This document shows, one piece after another, positions 1 through 10,818 of a stretch of DNA of 64,000 nt. Below the pieces are notes generated by a model, which was not told the DNA's origin, did no database searches, and saw only the letters and a program-made list of their open reading frames with translations. This DNA is from Hydrangea macrophylla. Lineage: Eukaryota; Streptophyta; Magnoliopsida; Cornales; Hydrangeaceae. Position 1 is the first letter of the stretch, and each line of letters starts with the position of its first letter. The stretch spans positions 140,437,359 to 140,501,358 of the forward strand of contig CM066988.1 of assembly GCA_033977485.1 (NCBI GenBank), in the 5' to 3' direction. Both the position numbers and the translations under genes were made by a program.

Positions 1-355
1 TGATTACGGAAGTTAGTTTAAGATAAAATATATATTTATATATATATTAGGAGACAACAACTTCGCAAAGCTTAGAAACCAATGGAAATCAAAATCAATT
101 GAACTTAGGCTCTCATAACCTAGGGGTGACAATTTAACCAAGCTGACAGATTATTCCCAGTTCACACCTAAGAACTTTAAACCGGTGATATTGGAGTAAA
201 GAAATGGGGGAGTTTATTTTAGAAGAACTGGCTACTAATAATCAAACGTGAGGTTAGTAAGACCAAACAAACTTACTCTAAATCTAGTGACTCATAGATA
301 TACCATTTTAGGAAATGAAGTCAAGCTCATGTGGGCCTCTTGTTTATTTATTTAC
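1..355. other. Intergenic or intron sequence, nothing recognised
   Basis: AT-rich sequence with no supported coding exon on either strand. It lies downstream of the last visible SERINC exon on the minus strand, so it is probably intron or 3' flank of that gene. The missing C-terminal SERINC exons were looked for here and not found. Confidence 0.4.
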
Positions 356-697
356 TGTTGAGATTGTTTGTCCCACATCCGGGACTTATAACCTAGCTAC
401 TCAAATTATAAGTTCAAGGGGCTACTCCACCCATTGCCAATTGGTTTTGGGTTGGATGCTCCAATTTAACATGGTATCAGAGTAGGTTACTGTTGGGCCA
501 ATTTGTCCACGTGTGCTCCACGTCACCCTATCTCAGTAATCCACGTGTTTGGCTCTCACTCATGCCACACGTGCGGGGGCGTGTTGAGATTGTCTGTCCC
601 ACAACGGGGACTTATAACCTAGCTAATCAAAATATAAGTTCAAGGGGCTACTCCACCCATTGTCAATTGGTTTTGGGTTGGAAGCTCCAATTCAACA
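356..697 (+). mobile_element. Complete TRIM (miniature LTR retrotransposon)
   Basis: Two 116-bp direct repeats, 356-471 and 582-697, both start TGTTGAGATTG and end in CA. The first is followed at once by TGGTATCAGAG (472-482), the primer binding site complementary to initiator-Met tRNA. A G-rich tract (CGTGCGGGGGCG) precedes the second copy. The 5-bp direct repeat TTTAC flanks the element at 351-355 and 698-702. The internal domain is only about 110 bp and codes for nothing, which defines a TRIM. Short open frames overlapping it are chance. Confidence 0.93.
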
Positions 698-814
698 TTT
701 ACTTATTAGTTATGACAGGATTAGATTGCTATGATATTGTTTCGGATGGCTAAAATTTATGAAAATGCAGTAAATTGTTTAGCACAAAGCAAAAGCAGGA
801 TATAAAAACCATGC

Positions 815-3800
815 CTTCTAATGGCAGACCAACAGAGGAACACCACATAAAGCCCCATAAACCCTGGCGTCAAGAAGCCAGCATTCACCTGTTTCAAGCA
901 AAATTTATGTATATATATGTATATACAACACCGTTGCATACCGTGACTAAACTGAAAAGGATAGTGAATCTCAAAACTTACTTTTTGGTGAAGAGAGACA
1001 CTGGTCATGAGTTGGAGAAGTACTAGTGTCCAAGTAATGAAGAAGATGTTGAGAAGGCATGATGGCTGTGGGACATACCAAATGTACATCAAAATGATGC
1101 CCATAATGCATACAACATATGCAGTAGTTGCAAGTAACATTACTTGGATTTGGCTGCACAAAAAATATTACTGCAAATTAGTAATGATACTCAGGTAATG
1201 ATAATCAAACAACAACAAACAAAAAAAACCAGATAAGGTACCCTAAATTGTTTTGGGTTTCAAGAATTTCTACAGAGAGTTGGCCCATAGGCTGCTAGGC
1301 ATCTATCAGTTGGATCAGGAATGCCCAGTGTAACCTATGACAGGTCAACAATAAGCAGGCTCATAAGGCTTGGTTTGGTTTGCGGATTTAGAGAAGGAAA
1401 ACTAATTATTTCCCTGCATTTTCCTCCATGCTTAAACAACACCAGAAATTAACAATTTCAAGAAAGAGGAGGGAACTGAATTGTAATATTCAAACTTAAA
1501 ATTTACATTTTACCCTATTTTCTTTTACATCCTATCTTCCTCGCTGTTTTACTTGTTACCAAACAAAGAAAAGTGAACATTTTCTTTTCTTACCCATCAC
1601 TAAATTCATGAACCAAACAAAGCCTAAGGGTTGAGAGTCGGACTAGTTGCCAGAATGCTTGTCATACTTGAGCATCTATCATGGCACAGAAAATAAGGTT
1701 TGTTTTTATGTTGTTTGACTGAGGAGCATTTACCATCTCTCTGCATATTTTTCGGATTGACAGCAATCATTCAGCCATTTAATGAAACTGATTATGCTTA
1801 TTAGTTGAATTAGTAGAAAGACCCTGCAACAAAGTGAAAAGATCGTAAGTAAAAAGCTCCCCTAACTGAACAAGAATTCAAAGCTTCTTTTTTCAACTTC
1901 TATAACCAACTCTTAAAGCGATGTCCGTGATTTGAAGAGAAAAATGGGAAGAAACAGTCATACCCTGCACCAAAATGTGCAACCTCCCCTGCCCAAAAAA
2001 ATGAAAAGAAAAAAAGAAGTATCAAAAACATGAGTAACTACTCGGAAGCATAGGAGGTAATATGATTGAAACACAAATAAGGGTAAAAACAGCTACTGAG
2101 AAGTTTTTGGAGGCTGATTTACACTAACCGTACAGTTGAATAACGGCTGAAGGAACAAAGAAGCATAGCAGCACAAGTACAATCATCAGTAGAATCTTGG
2201 CACTCCACCATCCAGAATGCCACAACTCTCTACGTTCGTGCAACTTTGATGTACCAGCCGTTGATAGAAACATTACGAAATAGAATACCTAATGTATACT
2301 ATTAAGGATTACTCTTGTCCATCTAGAAAGAAATGGAAAATGCAAGAGTTGATAATCCAAAGATTTTACCAAGACAAAGCAGTTCAGCAGTACCTACCAA
2401 ATTATGACTATCATATATGTATTGCACATGTGGACAAAACACTCAAAACTCTTCAATGACAATATGTGAACTTTCAGTTTATACTTCCTAGATTAGCAAT
2501 GATCACTTCTATCTTCCAAGTTCCAACTCTTCAAGTGGTCGAATCTCATGAAGTTTCAGAACTCTGAGAGGGACTTTCAAGTCCTCTATTGGAAAACTAA
2601 CTTGATCCATAAATGATACAATCACCACCATAGGCATCTCAGAGCAACTTCAAGGGTAGTAATCAAATTTGGGTATCCAAAATGCTATTTGGTTACTTGA
2701 ATAGTGTTTCACATATCAAAGAAATCATGCACTCCAACCATAATACCCAAAATCAGTAGCCATTTTATTGTTTAATATATTTTGATGTATCTCAATCATA
2801 GATACACTAAAAATATTCTTTTAAGGGAAAATTGGTGTAAAGGTCATTAAGATGAGTTTTATTGGAACTAAGGACAATTTAAAATAAACATTGAGAATAA
2901 GGGCTCCCAATGTCCATAGACTAAAATACCCTCATCTTCAACCTCTAACCCTAACCAAACCCAAACCACCATAACCACTACTCCACACCACCTCCGACCA
3001 CCACCCCTGCCACCTCCGGCCTCCACCCTCGCCATCTCCGGCGACCACCACCTCACCATCTCCGGCGACATCTCCGACGACCTCCACCTCGCCATCTCCG
3101 GCGACCACCACCTTGTTGTCTCTCTCTCTACATAAGTATATATCTACATATAAATGTTTCTGTTTCTTTATCTCTCTCACTGTAAAACACTCTCTGTCTC
3201 TCTCACTATGCTAGATCTAAAGGCAATAAAATTGGATCTCCAACAACATAAGATTGCTATACACCTTCAGTTTTGAGCTTTGATATTTGGATATGTATTA
3301 TACATACACCAAGATCAACCACAAGTAAAACACACCGACTGCGGATACTACTAAACAAACAGAATGTTTCCTCTTAGTGTTGCTGACAAACATCATAAAA
3401 AGAAATTTAATAATGGCACCATATATTTCATGACACGGCATCCTTAAATATCATAATCTTAGAAGAAAAAAAAAAAAGTGACAGAGAGAGAGAACAGAAA
3501 TCTGCATTCACCTCATCCAGAAACAAACGGCAACCACTCCTGAAAGTCGCTGCATCTCATTAAAATTGGTCATCTTAAGAGAAATTTCTCTTAAGATGAC
3601 CGATTTTAAGAGAAATTTCTCTTAAGATCAGTTGGCCATGAATTTTGTGTGGCCGGCGGTGGTGGTGGCAATGGAGGGGGAAGAGAGAGAGTTGGTGGTG
3701 GTGGTGGTGGCTATGGAGGGGGAGGAGAGAGAAAGTTAGAGAGAGAAGAGAGTTGGTGGTAGTGGCGACGGCTCCGGCGATGACGAGATGGCTCCGGTGG

Positions 3801-5495
3801 TGGTGGTTGTGTTAGTGGTGGCTATGGAGGGAGGAGGAGAGAGTTAGAGAGAGAAGAGAGATGGTGGTGGTGGTGGCTTTGGAGGGTGAGGAGAGAGAAA
3901 GTTAGAGAGAGAAGAGAGTTGGTGGTAGTGGCGACGGCGACGGCTCCAGCTCCGGCGACGGCGGCGACAGCTCCGGTGGTGGTGGTTGTGATGGTGGTGG
4001 CTATGGAGGGAGGAGGAGAGAAGGTGGTGGTGGTGGCTATGGTGGGGGAGGAGAGAAGATGGTTGCTACGGTGGTGGTGGTTGTGATAGTGGTGGCTATG
4101 GAGGGGGAGGAGAGAGAGATGGTGGCGGTGGCGGTGGAGGGGGAGGAGAGAGAAAGTTAGAGAGAGAAGAGAGATGGTGGTGGTGGTCTCTTAGGGCTCC
4201 ATGGGCAATTTTGCCATTTAGAGTGAAATTTAAAATTTTATAAGACTAAGAGGGATAATTTAAATTTTAGAAGACTTTGAGAGGGAAAGTTTTTTTAAAG
4301 TGTGTCCTTATAAGGGTGTTTGATTATGGCTTGTCCTTTAGTTCAACTTACCCCAACCTTAGGGGCCTTACACCAAGTCTCCCTTATTTTAATCACAATC
4401 CAATGGCTAGGATCTTCCCACCAAATATAGATCCCTTCACTTTTTCTCTCAAAAGGTTGTAAGTTTGGAGACCCAAACCATGAGTTTCCATAATGGATCC
4501 CCCATTGGAGTGCAACTTTTGGGATGAATGGATCCATTTTGGCATCTTTTGGTTTTGGATACCCATTTGGATCCCCCATTGGAGTTGCTCTCATATCCTC
4601 ATTGATACCTACAAGAAAAATGTAATTCTTGCATTTCTGTTTCAAATTCTTGTTTGCAGAAGATGTATTTCTAAAATCCCCGTCATTCATTCAGAAGCTA
4701 TCATTTCCTCTCATAGGATTTCGGACTATGTTTTTTAACTGCTTTTTAGTCCAGAAATCTGTTTTTCAGTCCAAAACTACATGAGAAAATCTTTTTTATT
4801 TTTTTTCTTTTCTTGATGGGTTTCTGTCACCTAGACTTGCAATAGCTGAAATTAACTCTTTTTTCTGAAAGACTCATTATAATTAACTTAGGTGAAGGAT
4901 ACAAAGCATCCCAAGCTCACTCTCAGAACTCCTTCCGTGCCCAAACAGTCTATGCCGCCTTTACATCCTTTCAGTCCTGTTACAAAATCAAATTAAGCAT
5001 CGCATAACGTGCTCTGCCTGCACCTTCATTGACAGAAAATAGTGGCGTTGTCATTTTTCTTATCCAATTCTAAGTTTTTATCTTTAGTTAAATTGCACAA
5101 GAGCAATTAGAAAATATCTACATGGCACTTGGTAAGCTTTAATGTGCACTGTCTGGGTAATAATTATTGGTAGAGACAGAACCAACTTTTGAGTAATAAG
5201 ACTTGAGTCCAAGTTTCTGGTAAAATTAGTACAATATCTTTTATCTTCATTAAACAGCGTATTGTGAAAATTTAAAATTCAGAATCCAAGAAAGCTTACT
5301 CTTCATCTCTGTCAATGCACTATGGCCATAATCACGGACAGCCCATGCAAGCAAATTTGAAATGAGAAACAACAAACCATACACATATCTGGCCATCCAT
5401 GGGTTCGAGCCATGTCGAAACTGACTGCACCATGAGCCCTCCATGAGCTTGGCATAACGGTCAATACTGCTGTTTCCTGTGCCTGTGCCCTCCAT
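815..5495 (-). CDS. SERINC-domain (serine incorporator / TMS) membrane protein, 7 exons, C-terminus outside window
   Basis: Multi-pass membrane protein of the SERINC/TMS family, linked in the family to serine incorporation into membrane lipids; plant function is less certain. Exons on the minus strand: 5495-5300, 4976-4903, 2288-2129, 1988-1964, 1823-1734, 1153-982, 888-815. Their 791 nt give about 263 codons with matching phases at each junction. Family landmarks in order: NPWMARYVYGLLFL and AWAVRDYG (exon 1), RLKGCKGG and GVLRVSLGCF (exon 2), FLSTAGTSKLHERRE and WHSGWW (exon 3), EVAHFGAG (exon 4), FIKWLNDCCQSEKYAERC (exon 5), CLLNIFFITWTLVLLQLMTS (exon 6), FMGLYVVFLCWSAIR (exon 7). Hydrophobic segments recur throughout. 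The start at 5495 fits the family N-terminus ahead of SWCSQFRHGSNPW. Donors are GT except after exon 7, which reads AG|GCATGG, and exon 4 is only 25 nt. Related plant proteins run to about 400 residues, so roughly a third lies left of position 1. No frame break is seen; it looks like a working gene. Confidence 0.92.
2930..4195. repeat. Low-complexity foldback: CCACC arm and GGTGG/GAGAGA minisatellite arm
   Basis: The left arm (about 2960-3120) is rich in CCACC and CATCTCCGGCGAC. The right arm (about 3655-4190) is the complementary kind of sequence, with GGTGGTGGTGGC, GGAGGAGAGAGA and GAGAGAGAAGAGAG repeated imperfectly about five times. The block is therefore a large imperfect inverted repeat plus a degenerate tandem repeat. 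Open frames here, such as Val/Ala-rich ones, are by-products of trinucleotide bias. Confidence 0.7.
3575..3625. repeat. Two copies of a 20-bp perfect palindrome
   Basis: TTAAGAGAAATTTCTCTTAA occurs at 3575-3594 and 3606-3625. The first copy is extended to a 28-bp perfect palindrome by matching flanking bases. The same palindrome recurs at 14451-14524. Confidence 0.9.
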
Positions 5496-6039
5496 TTCTG
5501 CTTCAATTTTGGCAATCTATCTTTCATCACATAGAGCATCAATGGAGGATCAAAGAGCTAGTAGTACAATCTCATGTCACTGCTTTTTCTTCATCTGCAA
5601 TTCAAATTGTAATGATGCTTGTAATCAGTAGGACATAAATAAAACTGAATTGTTACTTCTTTTTCCCAAGTGGGGACAAACTTCACGAAAATACGATGAC
5701 TGACTGCTGACTAATGTCGAACTGTCAAACTTTTGAAAAGAGTCCAAACGTTGTAGGACTATGAGGAACTCCCAACTGTGAGAGTCAGAAACAGAGCCCC
5801 ATTAAAGATGCGCATGTGCTCATCACAGCGTTAGTGGGTTGGGCCTGGGACTGAACCACAGAGCATCTCAAAGACTCAAACACTGCTCTCTCACATGTAT
5901 ATTTCTAAACTTTAACATGTACATACAATATAGGAAAGTCATTTCTATGAAGAAATTTTAAAAGTGGGTCCCTGTGCATGTTGGGGGTGTAGGTCCCATC
6001 AAAAGAATCCATTATTATTGGCTGAAGGGTAGCACGCTA

Positions 6040-6198
6040 GGAAACACCGACACTTCTAAGAAGGTAACGTGTCGTATCATGTCTGACACACGGACACGAC
6101 ACTTCACGGACACTTTTCTTGGAGTGTGGACGTGCAATTTTTTTAGAATTTTGTCGTGTCGGTGTGTCCGTGTCGTGTCATATCGTGTCGGTGTTTCC
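6040..6198. repeat. Foldback repeat of ACACGACACGG type
   Basis: The ends are a perfect 14-bp inverted repeat: GGAAACACCGACAC at 6040-6053 and its complement at 6185-6198. The inside is also strongly self-complementary (GACACACGGACACGACAC against GTGTCGGTGTGTCCGTGTCG). It looks like a short non-autonomous DNA transposon; no target duplication was resolved. Confidence 0.55.
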
Positions 6199-7169
6199 GT
6201 GTCTGTTCTTCATAGGTACTACGTAGGCAAGCCACATGATATACTCAAAGTTCCATTTTATGAAGAACGTTAAAAGAGATGGGCTGAATACGGATACAGA
6301 CATAATCATTGACATTTTTTTAAAAAAATAGTCGCTACTATTTGACTTTCTTTTGAGGCCGTTTGGCAATTACATTGCCAATGCGGTATCCAAAAAAAAA
6401 ATAGGACAAAAATCACGGTCCAAACACATTCAGTCCATTAAAGGATCACCCAAAAAAAAAAAAAAAAAAAAATAGGTCCACTACCATGATTTTTTCTTCC
6501 CAAAGAATATTTATTTGTACCAGAAAAAAAAATGAAAATGAAAAATTATTCAAAGGCTAGCTGCGCTAGCATCACTAAGCACAAATCATTTGTCATTCCA
6601 AGGAATGACAGGCGACAGCTATCAAATAACAGAACGGGGAGGAAAGAAAAATGAAATGGCAAGTCCATGCTTTTTATTTATGTTCACATGGATGAGAATG
6701 ATCAATTGTATCGAGATTGGGGTTGATCTTTCAGTCAATTTTGTTTGACTTTATGCACCGAACTGTCTGGTCCTGTGCCGAAATTCTTCATCTAAAGTGT
6801 GCACTAAGGTGCGAGAAATCATAGTCATACTCACCCCAATTCATTGGGCCAATTTGTAACTCGTGTGGTGTGGATTACCTACTATGCGAATGATCCATTG
6901 ACGTCCTTAGTGACTCAAGATTTTTTATTTTATTTTATTTTTTTTGCGCGCAATGGACCTAATTTAGGCCCAGACACTAGCAAAGTAGGAGTTGACTCTT
7001 GGAAGCAGTTGACATATCAAATAACACGAAATTATTGCGTGATCCTAAACCACTAATTGAGTAAATTAATGTAGTGGTCAGAACCATATAAAAGATGTCA
7101 AATAGACCTCATAACTAATAGGCAAGGACTCGATGACACATCCTATAGATATTTACATGCGAAAATTCT

Positions 7170-7386
7170 ATGGCACATCCTAGAGGTTTTTTTAGGGTGT
7201 ATCATCATTCTGGTGATCTTGGTGCTAATATGTTGTACCATTTATAGCATTTTAGTTTTTAAATGTAAAATAATTTTCAAAGTTACAACAATTGGCACCA
7301 AGTTACAATATTTTAGCAGCAAAGTGGTGCCAAAATGTTGTAAGTTTGGATGTATGACACATTATAAACCCCTAGGACGTATCATA
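7170..7386. repeat. Imperfect inverted-repeat element
   Basis: The left end TATGGCACATCCTAGAGG is mirrored by the right end, whose complement reads TATGATACGTCCTAGGGG; both arms continue for about 40 bp. A related string, GACACATCCTATAG, lies just outside at 7134. It is probably a MITE, with unsure borders. Confidence 0.35.
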
Positions 7387-7908
7387 AAAATTTCCTTTGT
7401 AGCAAGGTGCCAAGGTCTCAAATGTTCCTACCAAATTAGTATACTACAAATATTTTGCAAGTTAGTGGCGCTTAATTTTATAACTTTTGAGAGATTTAGT
7501 AGATCATAAAGTTTACGAACATTATCACTGCAATTTTTTGTTACACACTTAGATCGTATAATACCACCTGGAAATAATTTTACAATATTCAAAATGAAAC
7601 TAAAATATATGCTTGATATCTAACTTCTGTTATTTTGCAGGAGGACTACTCACATATTTTAACCTGTAATGTCTCACTTAGAGCTCAAATATTTTAACAT
7701 CGCACAAACAATGGCCCCTAATGAAAATCTTTTAGAGACAAGAGGACATTGCCCCTAATCAAAATGTATTTGGGCCTCTGTTTTCTCCGTCATAATAATT
7801 TTAGTAAAAAGGCTCAAGAAAAAAAAAATATAACTATTTTATTCGATTTTCCATGAGATATTACAAGTTTTATTTGTTTTTTAAAAATAGTATCTACGCA
7901 TACAGTTA

Positions 7909-8054
7909 GGCTCTCCAACGCATTGGATAGAACGCACTAGGCTTAAAAAGCCAGATGGGGCAGGTCACCTCATACACGTGCGAGGCGGCAGGGCGGGTTT
8001 ATGAACTTTTAAGCCTAATGCATCGCCAGTGCGCTCTACCCAGTGCGTTGAGCC
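7909..8054. repeat. Short foldback element
   Basis: GGCTCTCCAACGCATTGG with GAACGCACT at the left is mirrored by AGTGCGCTCTACCCAGTGCG and TTGAGCC at the right. The arms also share AGGCTTAAAA. It directly abuts the next foldback element. No target duplication was found. Confidence 0.4.
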
Positions 8055-8293
8055 ACGTTTGTTTTGCAGGACTAATGGGGGGATTGAGGGGGATTGGACT
8101 AATAATCCATTTTAATTGAATAGTCCGGCCGTTTGATGCGGCCATTCAGCTCGGGACTATATGTCCATATTAATTGAATAGTTCTCCATATGGAGGACTA
8201 AGTTATACCATGAGAGAGGTGGTTTATTAGTACCAAAACTATCAATTAAAACGGACTAATTGTCCAATCCCCTCCCTTTCAACCAAGCGTGGC
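8052..8293. repeat. MITE-like foldback element (GCCACGTTTG ends)
   Basis: The left arm GCCACGTTTG, with GGGGGATTGGACTAATAATCC inside it, pairs with the right arm, which contains GGACTAATTGTCCAATCCCC and ends GCGTGGC. Arms are about 70 bp. It is typical of small plant DNA transposons, but the family was not resolved. Confidence 0.5.
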
Positions 8294-8621
8294 CTCACTG
8301 TCTATGCATTTCTAAGTATCATTTGACATCAAAGAGAGAAGTCACTATGGAATACCTAAGCTAAGCGAAAATGCTGAAGTGAAATTACTTGTTTTTTCGC
8401 TAATCATTTGTATCTGAAATAATGACATGTATACGTGTCTATATGCAAAGACAAATTTATAGTATATATTACATATTCAAATACAGGGGCCCTTGGTAGT
8501 TGGAATCAGGAAGACAGAGAGTCTAGGCAACATTCATAAAATCAAAGGTGTATGTATGCCCAATTTCCATCAAAATTTACAATTCTTCTGATTTCATCTG
8601 CAATTGTATGATAATGTTCAA

Positions 8622-8630
8622 ATCTCTCTC

Positions 8631-8666
<36 letters not shown>
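8622..8666. repeat. (CT)n-(CA)n compound microsatellite
   Basis: A run of CT repeats passes directly into CA repeats. Confidence 0.9.
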
Positions 8667-9054
8667 GAACTATCAATCTGATAGCGATATCAACCGAAAA
8701 ACCTTAAACCCTTAGGAAAAAAAGTCTATACGTGTGTATATTGAATTAAATTACAGTAAATGAAAGAACCAATAATCTCTTTACGCTTCGAATCTCATTT
8801 CACAAGCCTGTTATCAATTACAGATAGGTATATACCACTATATGATCTATATCAAGGGATCACATTGTATGAAATCAAATAGGCACAAATACGAATCACT
8901 TAACGATTCCTAATACAAGATCACAAACTGAGGACAGATCGATCAACATTTCAGAAAGAACAACAACACACGTACATTGACGATTCAAAATAGAAAATAG
9001 TAGTAGTATAAATTTTTTAACAGAACTTTCAAATATTGAACCAGAAGAACATAC

Positions 9055-9055
9055 C

Positions 9056-9093
<38 letters not shown>

Positions 9094-9180
9094 TGATAAA
9101 GCTTTTGAGATCTGAGAACGATGAATGAAGTTGTTCTTCTTCAACAAGTCTCTCTCTGGAATATATTAGCTCTCTGATGG
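9055..9180 (-). promoter_or_regulatory. Probable 5'UTR exon and promoter-proximal region of the SERINC gene
   Basis: Read on the minus strand this is a typical plant leader: a CT-microsatellite (complement of the GA run 9059-9090) followed at once by the donor CACAG|GTATGT. Upstream, at 9261-9320, lies a TA run joined to a GA run that could serve as an AT-rich core promoter. The transcription start is not visible; the 9180 limit is a guess. The open frame through this exon is not considered coding. Confidence 0.4.
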
Positions 9181-9260
9181 AAAACACAACAAACAAACAA
9201 AGATAGCTTTTCTGTTTTTCTTCTTCCTTTGTTATTGATTTTTTTGAGTTGTTTAGTCAT

Positions 9261-9261
9261 T

Positions 9262-9320
<59 letters not shown>
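9261..9320. repeat. (TA)n-(GA)n compound microsatellite
   Basis: About 11 TA units are followed by about 19 GA units. It lies upstream of the presumed SERINC leader exon. Confidence 0.9.
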
Positions 9321-9326
<6 letters not shown>

Positions 9327-9715
9327 TTTGGGGAGCTTTATGAGTGTTTGTTGCTTGCCTTCTTTCTCTTTTTTTCCCGCCGAAGGCTTTCTGTTACCGC
9401 TTCCAGTGGGGTCACTGGTATCTTTTAATTACTGTAAATCACTCACTATTATCTATCTCACGCCATGCCTTCAAAGTACTATAATTAGATGACCACTACT
9501 TAGCGTGTGTCAAATTGGCTCGAGTGAAACATAGCAAAAAAATAAAAAAGGGAGAATTAAAAATCAGTTAATAATTTAAAAATCAGTCATGTGTTTTTTG
9601 AAAATTAAATACACATTAATTTTTGTGTAAAATATCAAAATTATCCCTCTCTTTAGTCTCTTCTCTCTCTTCTCACTAGCCACCACCACCCTCAAAGGGC
9701 AACCACCATCACCAC

Positions 9716-10141
9716 CAGGGGCGGACTCAGGAATTTTGTTCAAGGGGGGTAGAAGTTCATATAGGGGTTCGGGGGGCAGCGCCTCCGACCCAATTTGTTT
9801 TAAGCTTAAAAGAGGCAAATTACATTTTTTAAAGCTTAAAAAAGACAAACTAAAAATTTAAGGGGCAAAAAATGAATAAAGTATGAAATATATAAGGTAA
9901 AAGAATTATTTTGAAAAGTTGAGGGGCGAAAATACGGGGCAAAATGAATAATATGAAATATATAAGGAAGAAAAATTATTTTGGAAGTTGAGGGGGGCAA
10001 ATAAGGGGCAAAAATGAATAATAGATTAAATATATAGAGTAAAAGAATAATTTTGAAAAGTTGAAGGGGGGCAAATAGGGGCAAAATGAATAATATATGA
10101 AATATATAAAATAAAAGAATTATTTTGAAAGTTGAGGGAAA

Positions 10142-10183
<42 letters not shown>

Positions 10184-10301
10184 GGGGGGGGCAAATAAAG
10201 GATAAAAATGAATAATATTTGAAATATGTAGGGTAAAAGATTAATTTTCAAAAGTTGAGGGGGACAATTGCCCCCCTAGGGCCTTCCTACATCCGCCCCT
10301 G
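9716..10301. mobile_element. hAT-type MITE (CAGGGGCGGA ends), 586 bp, TSD ATCACCAC
   Basis: The ends are CAGGGGCGGACTCAGG and, on the other side, the complement of CAGGGGCGGATGTAGG. The 8-bp direct repeat ATCACCAC flanks it exactly (9708-9715 and 10302-10309), diagnostic of hAT insertion. Inside are about five degenerate copies of an 85-bp unit containing AAAATGAATAATA and TTTTGAAAAGTTGAGGGG, and a 41-base G run. It has no coding capacity. Confidence 0.9.
10142..10191. repeat. Homopolymer of 41 G, then A, then 8 G
   Basis: G run 10142-10182, A at 10183, G run 10184-10191. It grows out of the GGGG strings of the surrounding MITE repeats. It could form G-quadruplexes, or its length could be inaccurate in the assembly. 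Confidence 0.9.
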
Positions 10302-10314
10302 ATCACCACCCCCA

Positions 10315-10360
10315 AACCCAAACCCCAACCCCAACCCCAACCCCAACCCCAACCCCAACC
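10315..10360. repeat. (AACCCC)n hexamer tract
   Basis: About seven AACCCC units with a matching GGTTGG-like tract inverted at about 10996-11010. It is telomere-like in composition only; the plant telomere unit AAACCCT is not present. Confidence 0.8.
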
Positions 10361-10447
10361 TCTCTCTATATCCTCTCTCTCACGCTTTAATCCACTCTCT
10401 AGGAGGAAGAGAAACTCATAACCGGCCACCACCACCACCCTCAAAGG

Positions 10448-10818
10448 CAGGGACAGATCCAGGATTTTTGGTCAGAAGTGTAGCCGACGCGAAATTTTTT
10501 TAGGTCTATTTGTACACAATAATGTTTAAAACTGTAAAATTTGTTTAACACCCCTAATTTGGGGTAAATCATGTAATTTTAGGGGTCTATTTCTAAAACT
10601 TATAATATATTACATATAAATCTAGAATTTTCAAAAGTCCAGGGGGCCTGTGTCTAAAACCTATAAAATATTGTATGTAAATCTAAAATTTTTTAAAGTC
10701 CAGGAGGGGCCGTGTAAATTTAGGAGGGCCTATTTGTAAAATCTGTAAAATTTTACATGTAATATTATAATTTTCAAAAGTTTAGGCCACCCCTGACCAT
10801 AATATAGGTCCGCCACTA
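10448..10818. mobile_element. hAT-type MITE, 371 bp, TSD CTCAAAGG
   Basis: It starts CAGGGACAGATCCAGG and ends GGTCCGCCACTA. The 8-bp repeat CTCAAAGG flanks it at 10440-10447 and 10819-10826. The ends are degenerate copies of the CAGGGGCGGATCC family. The inside is AT-rich with repeated TCTAAAACTTATAAAATAT-like units. Confidence 0.88.

Larger units (their letters stand above)
2641..4591. mobile_element. MITE-like inverted-repeat element in SERINC intron 2, split by a later low-complexity insertion
   Basis: The left end AGAGCAACTTCAAGGG, with TTTGGGTATCCAAAA following, is mirrored at 4551-4591 by TTTTGGATACCCATTTGG and CCATTGGAGTTGCTCT. Ends of the type AGAGCAACTCCAATGG are common in plant MITEs. 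The two ends are almost 2 kb apart because the CCACC/GGTGG foldback block lies between them. No clean target duplication could be read: flanking CATCTC versus CATATC is only similar. The whole block lies between exons 2 and 3 of the SERINC gene. Confidence 0.45.
5595..9054 (-). other. Probable 5'UTR intron of the SERINC gene
   Basis: On the minus strand a strong donor, CACAG|GTATGT, ends a CT-rich exon at 9055. A good acceptor, TTGAATTGCAG, lies at 5595-5597, about 100 nt upstream of the SERINC ATG at 5495. No competing coding sequence lies between. It contains several foldback elements (6040-6198, 7170-7386, 7909-8293). The pairing of donor and acceptor is inference from spacing and consensus. 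Confidence 0.45.

Noticed and set aside
493..753. 86-codon plus-strand open frame
   Set aside because: It lies almost wholly in the TRIM internal region and 3' LTR; it is chance coding.
757..1161. 134-codon minus-strand frame as a single small gene
   Set aside because: It is two SERINC exons (982-1153 and 815-888) read through the intron between them and into flanking introns; the exon model replaces it.
3886..4086. Val/Ala-rich 66-codon frame
   Set aside because: Product of GGTGGT/GCGACG repeats in a low-complexity block.
9229..9492. Frame containing (RE)n
   Set aside because: Translation of a GA microsatellite; no domain or conservation signal.
10315..10360. Interstitial telomere
   Set aside because: The unit is AACCCC, not the plant telomere unit AAACCCT; it is a simple hexamer tract.
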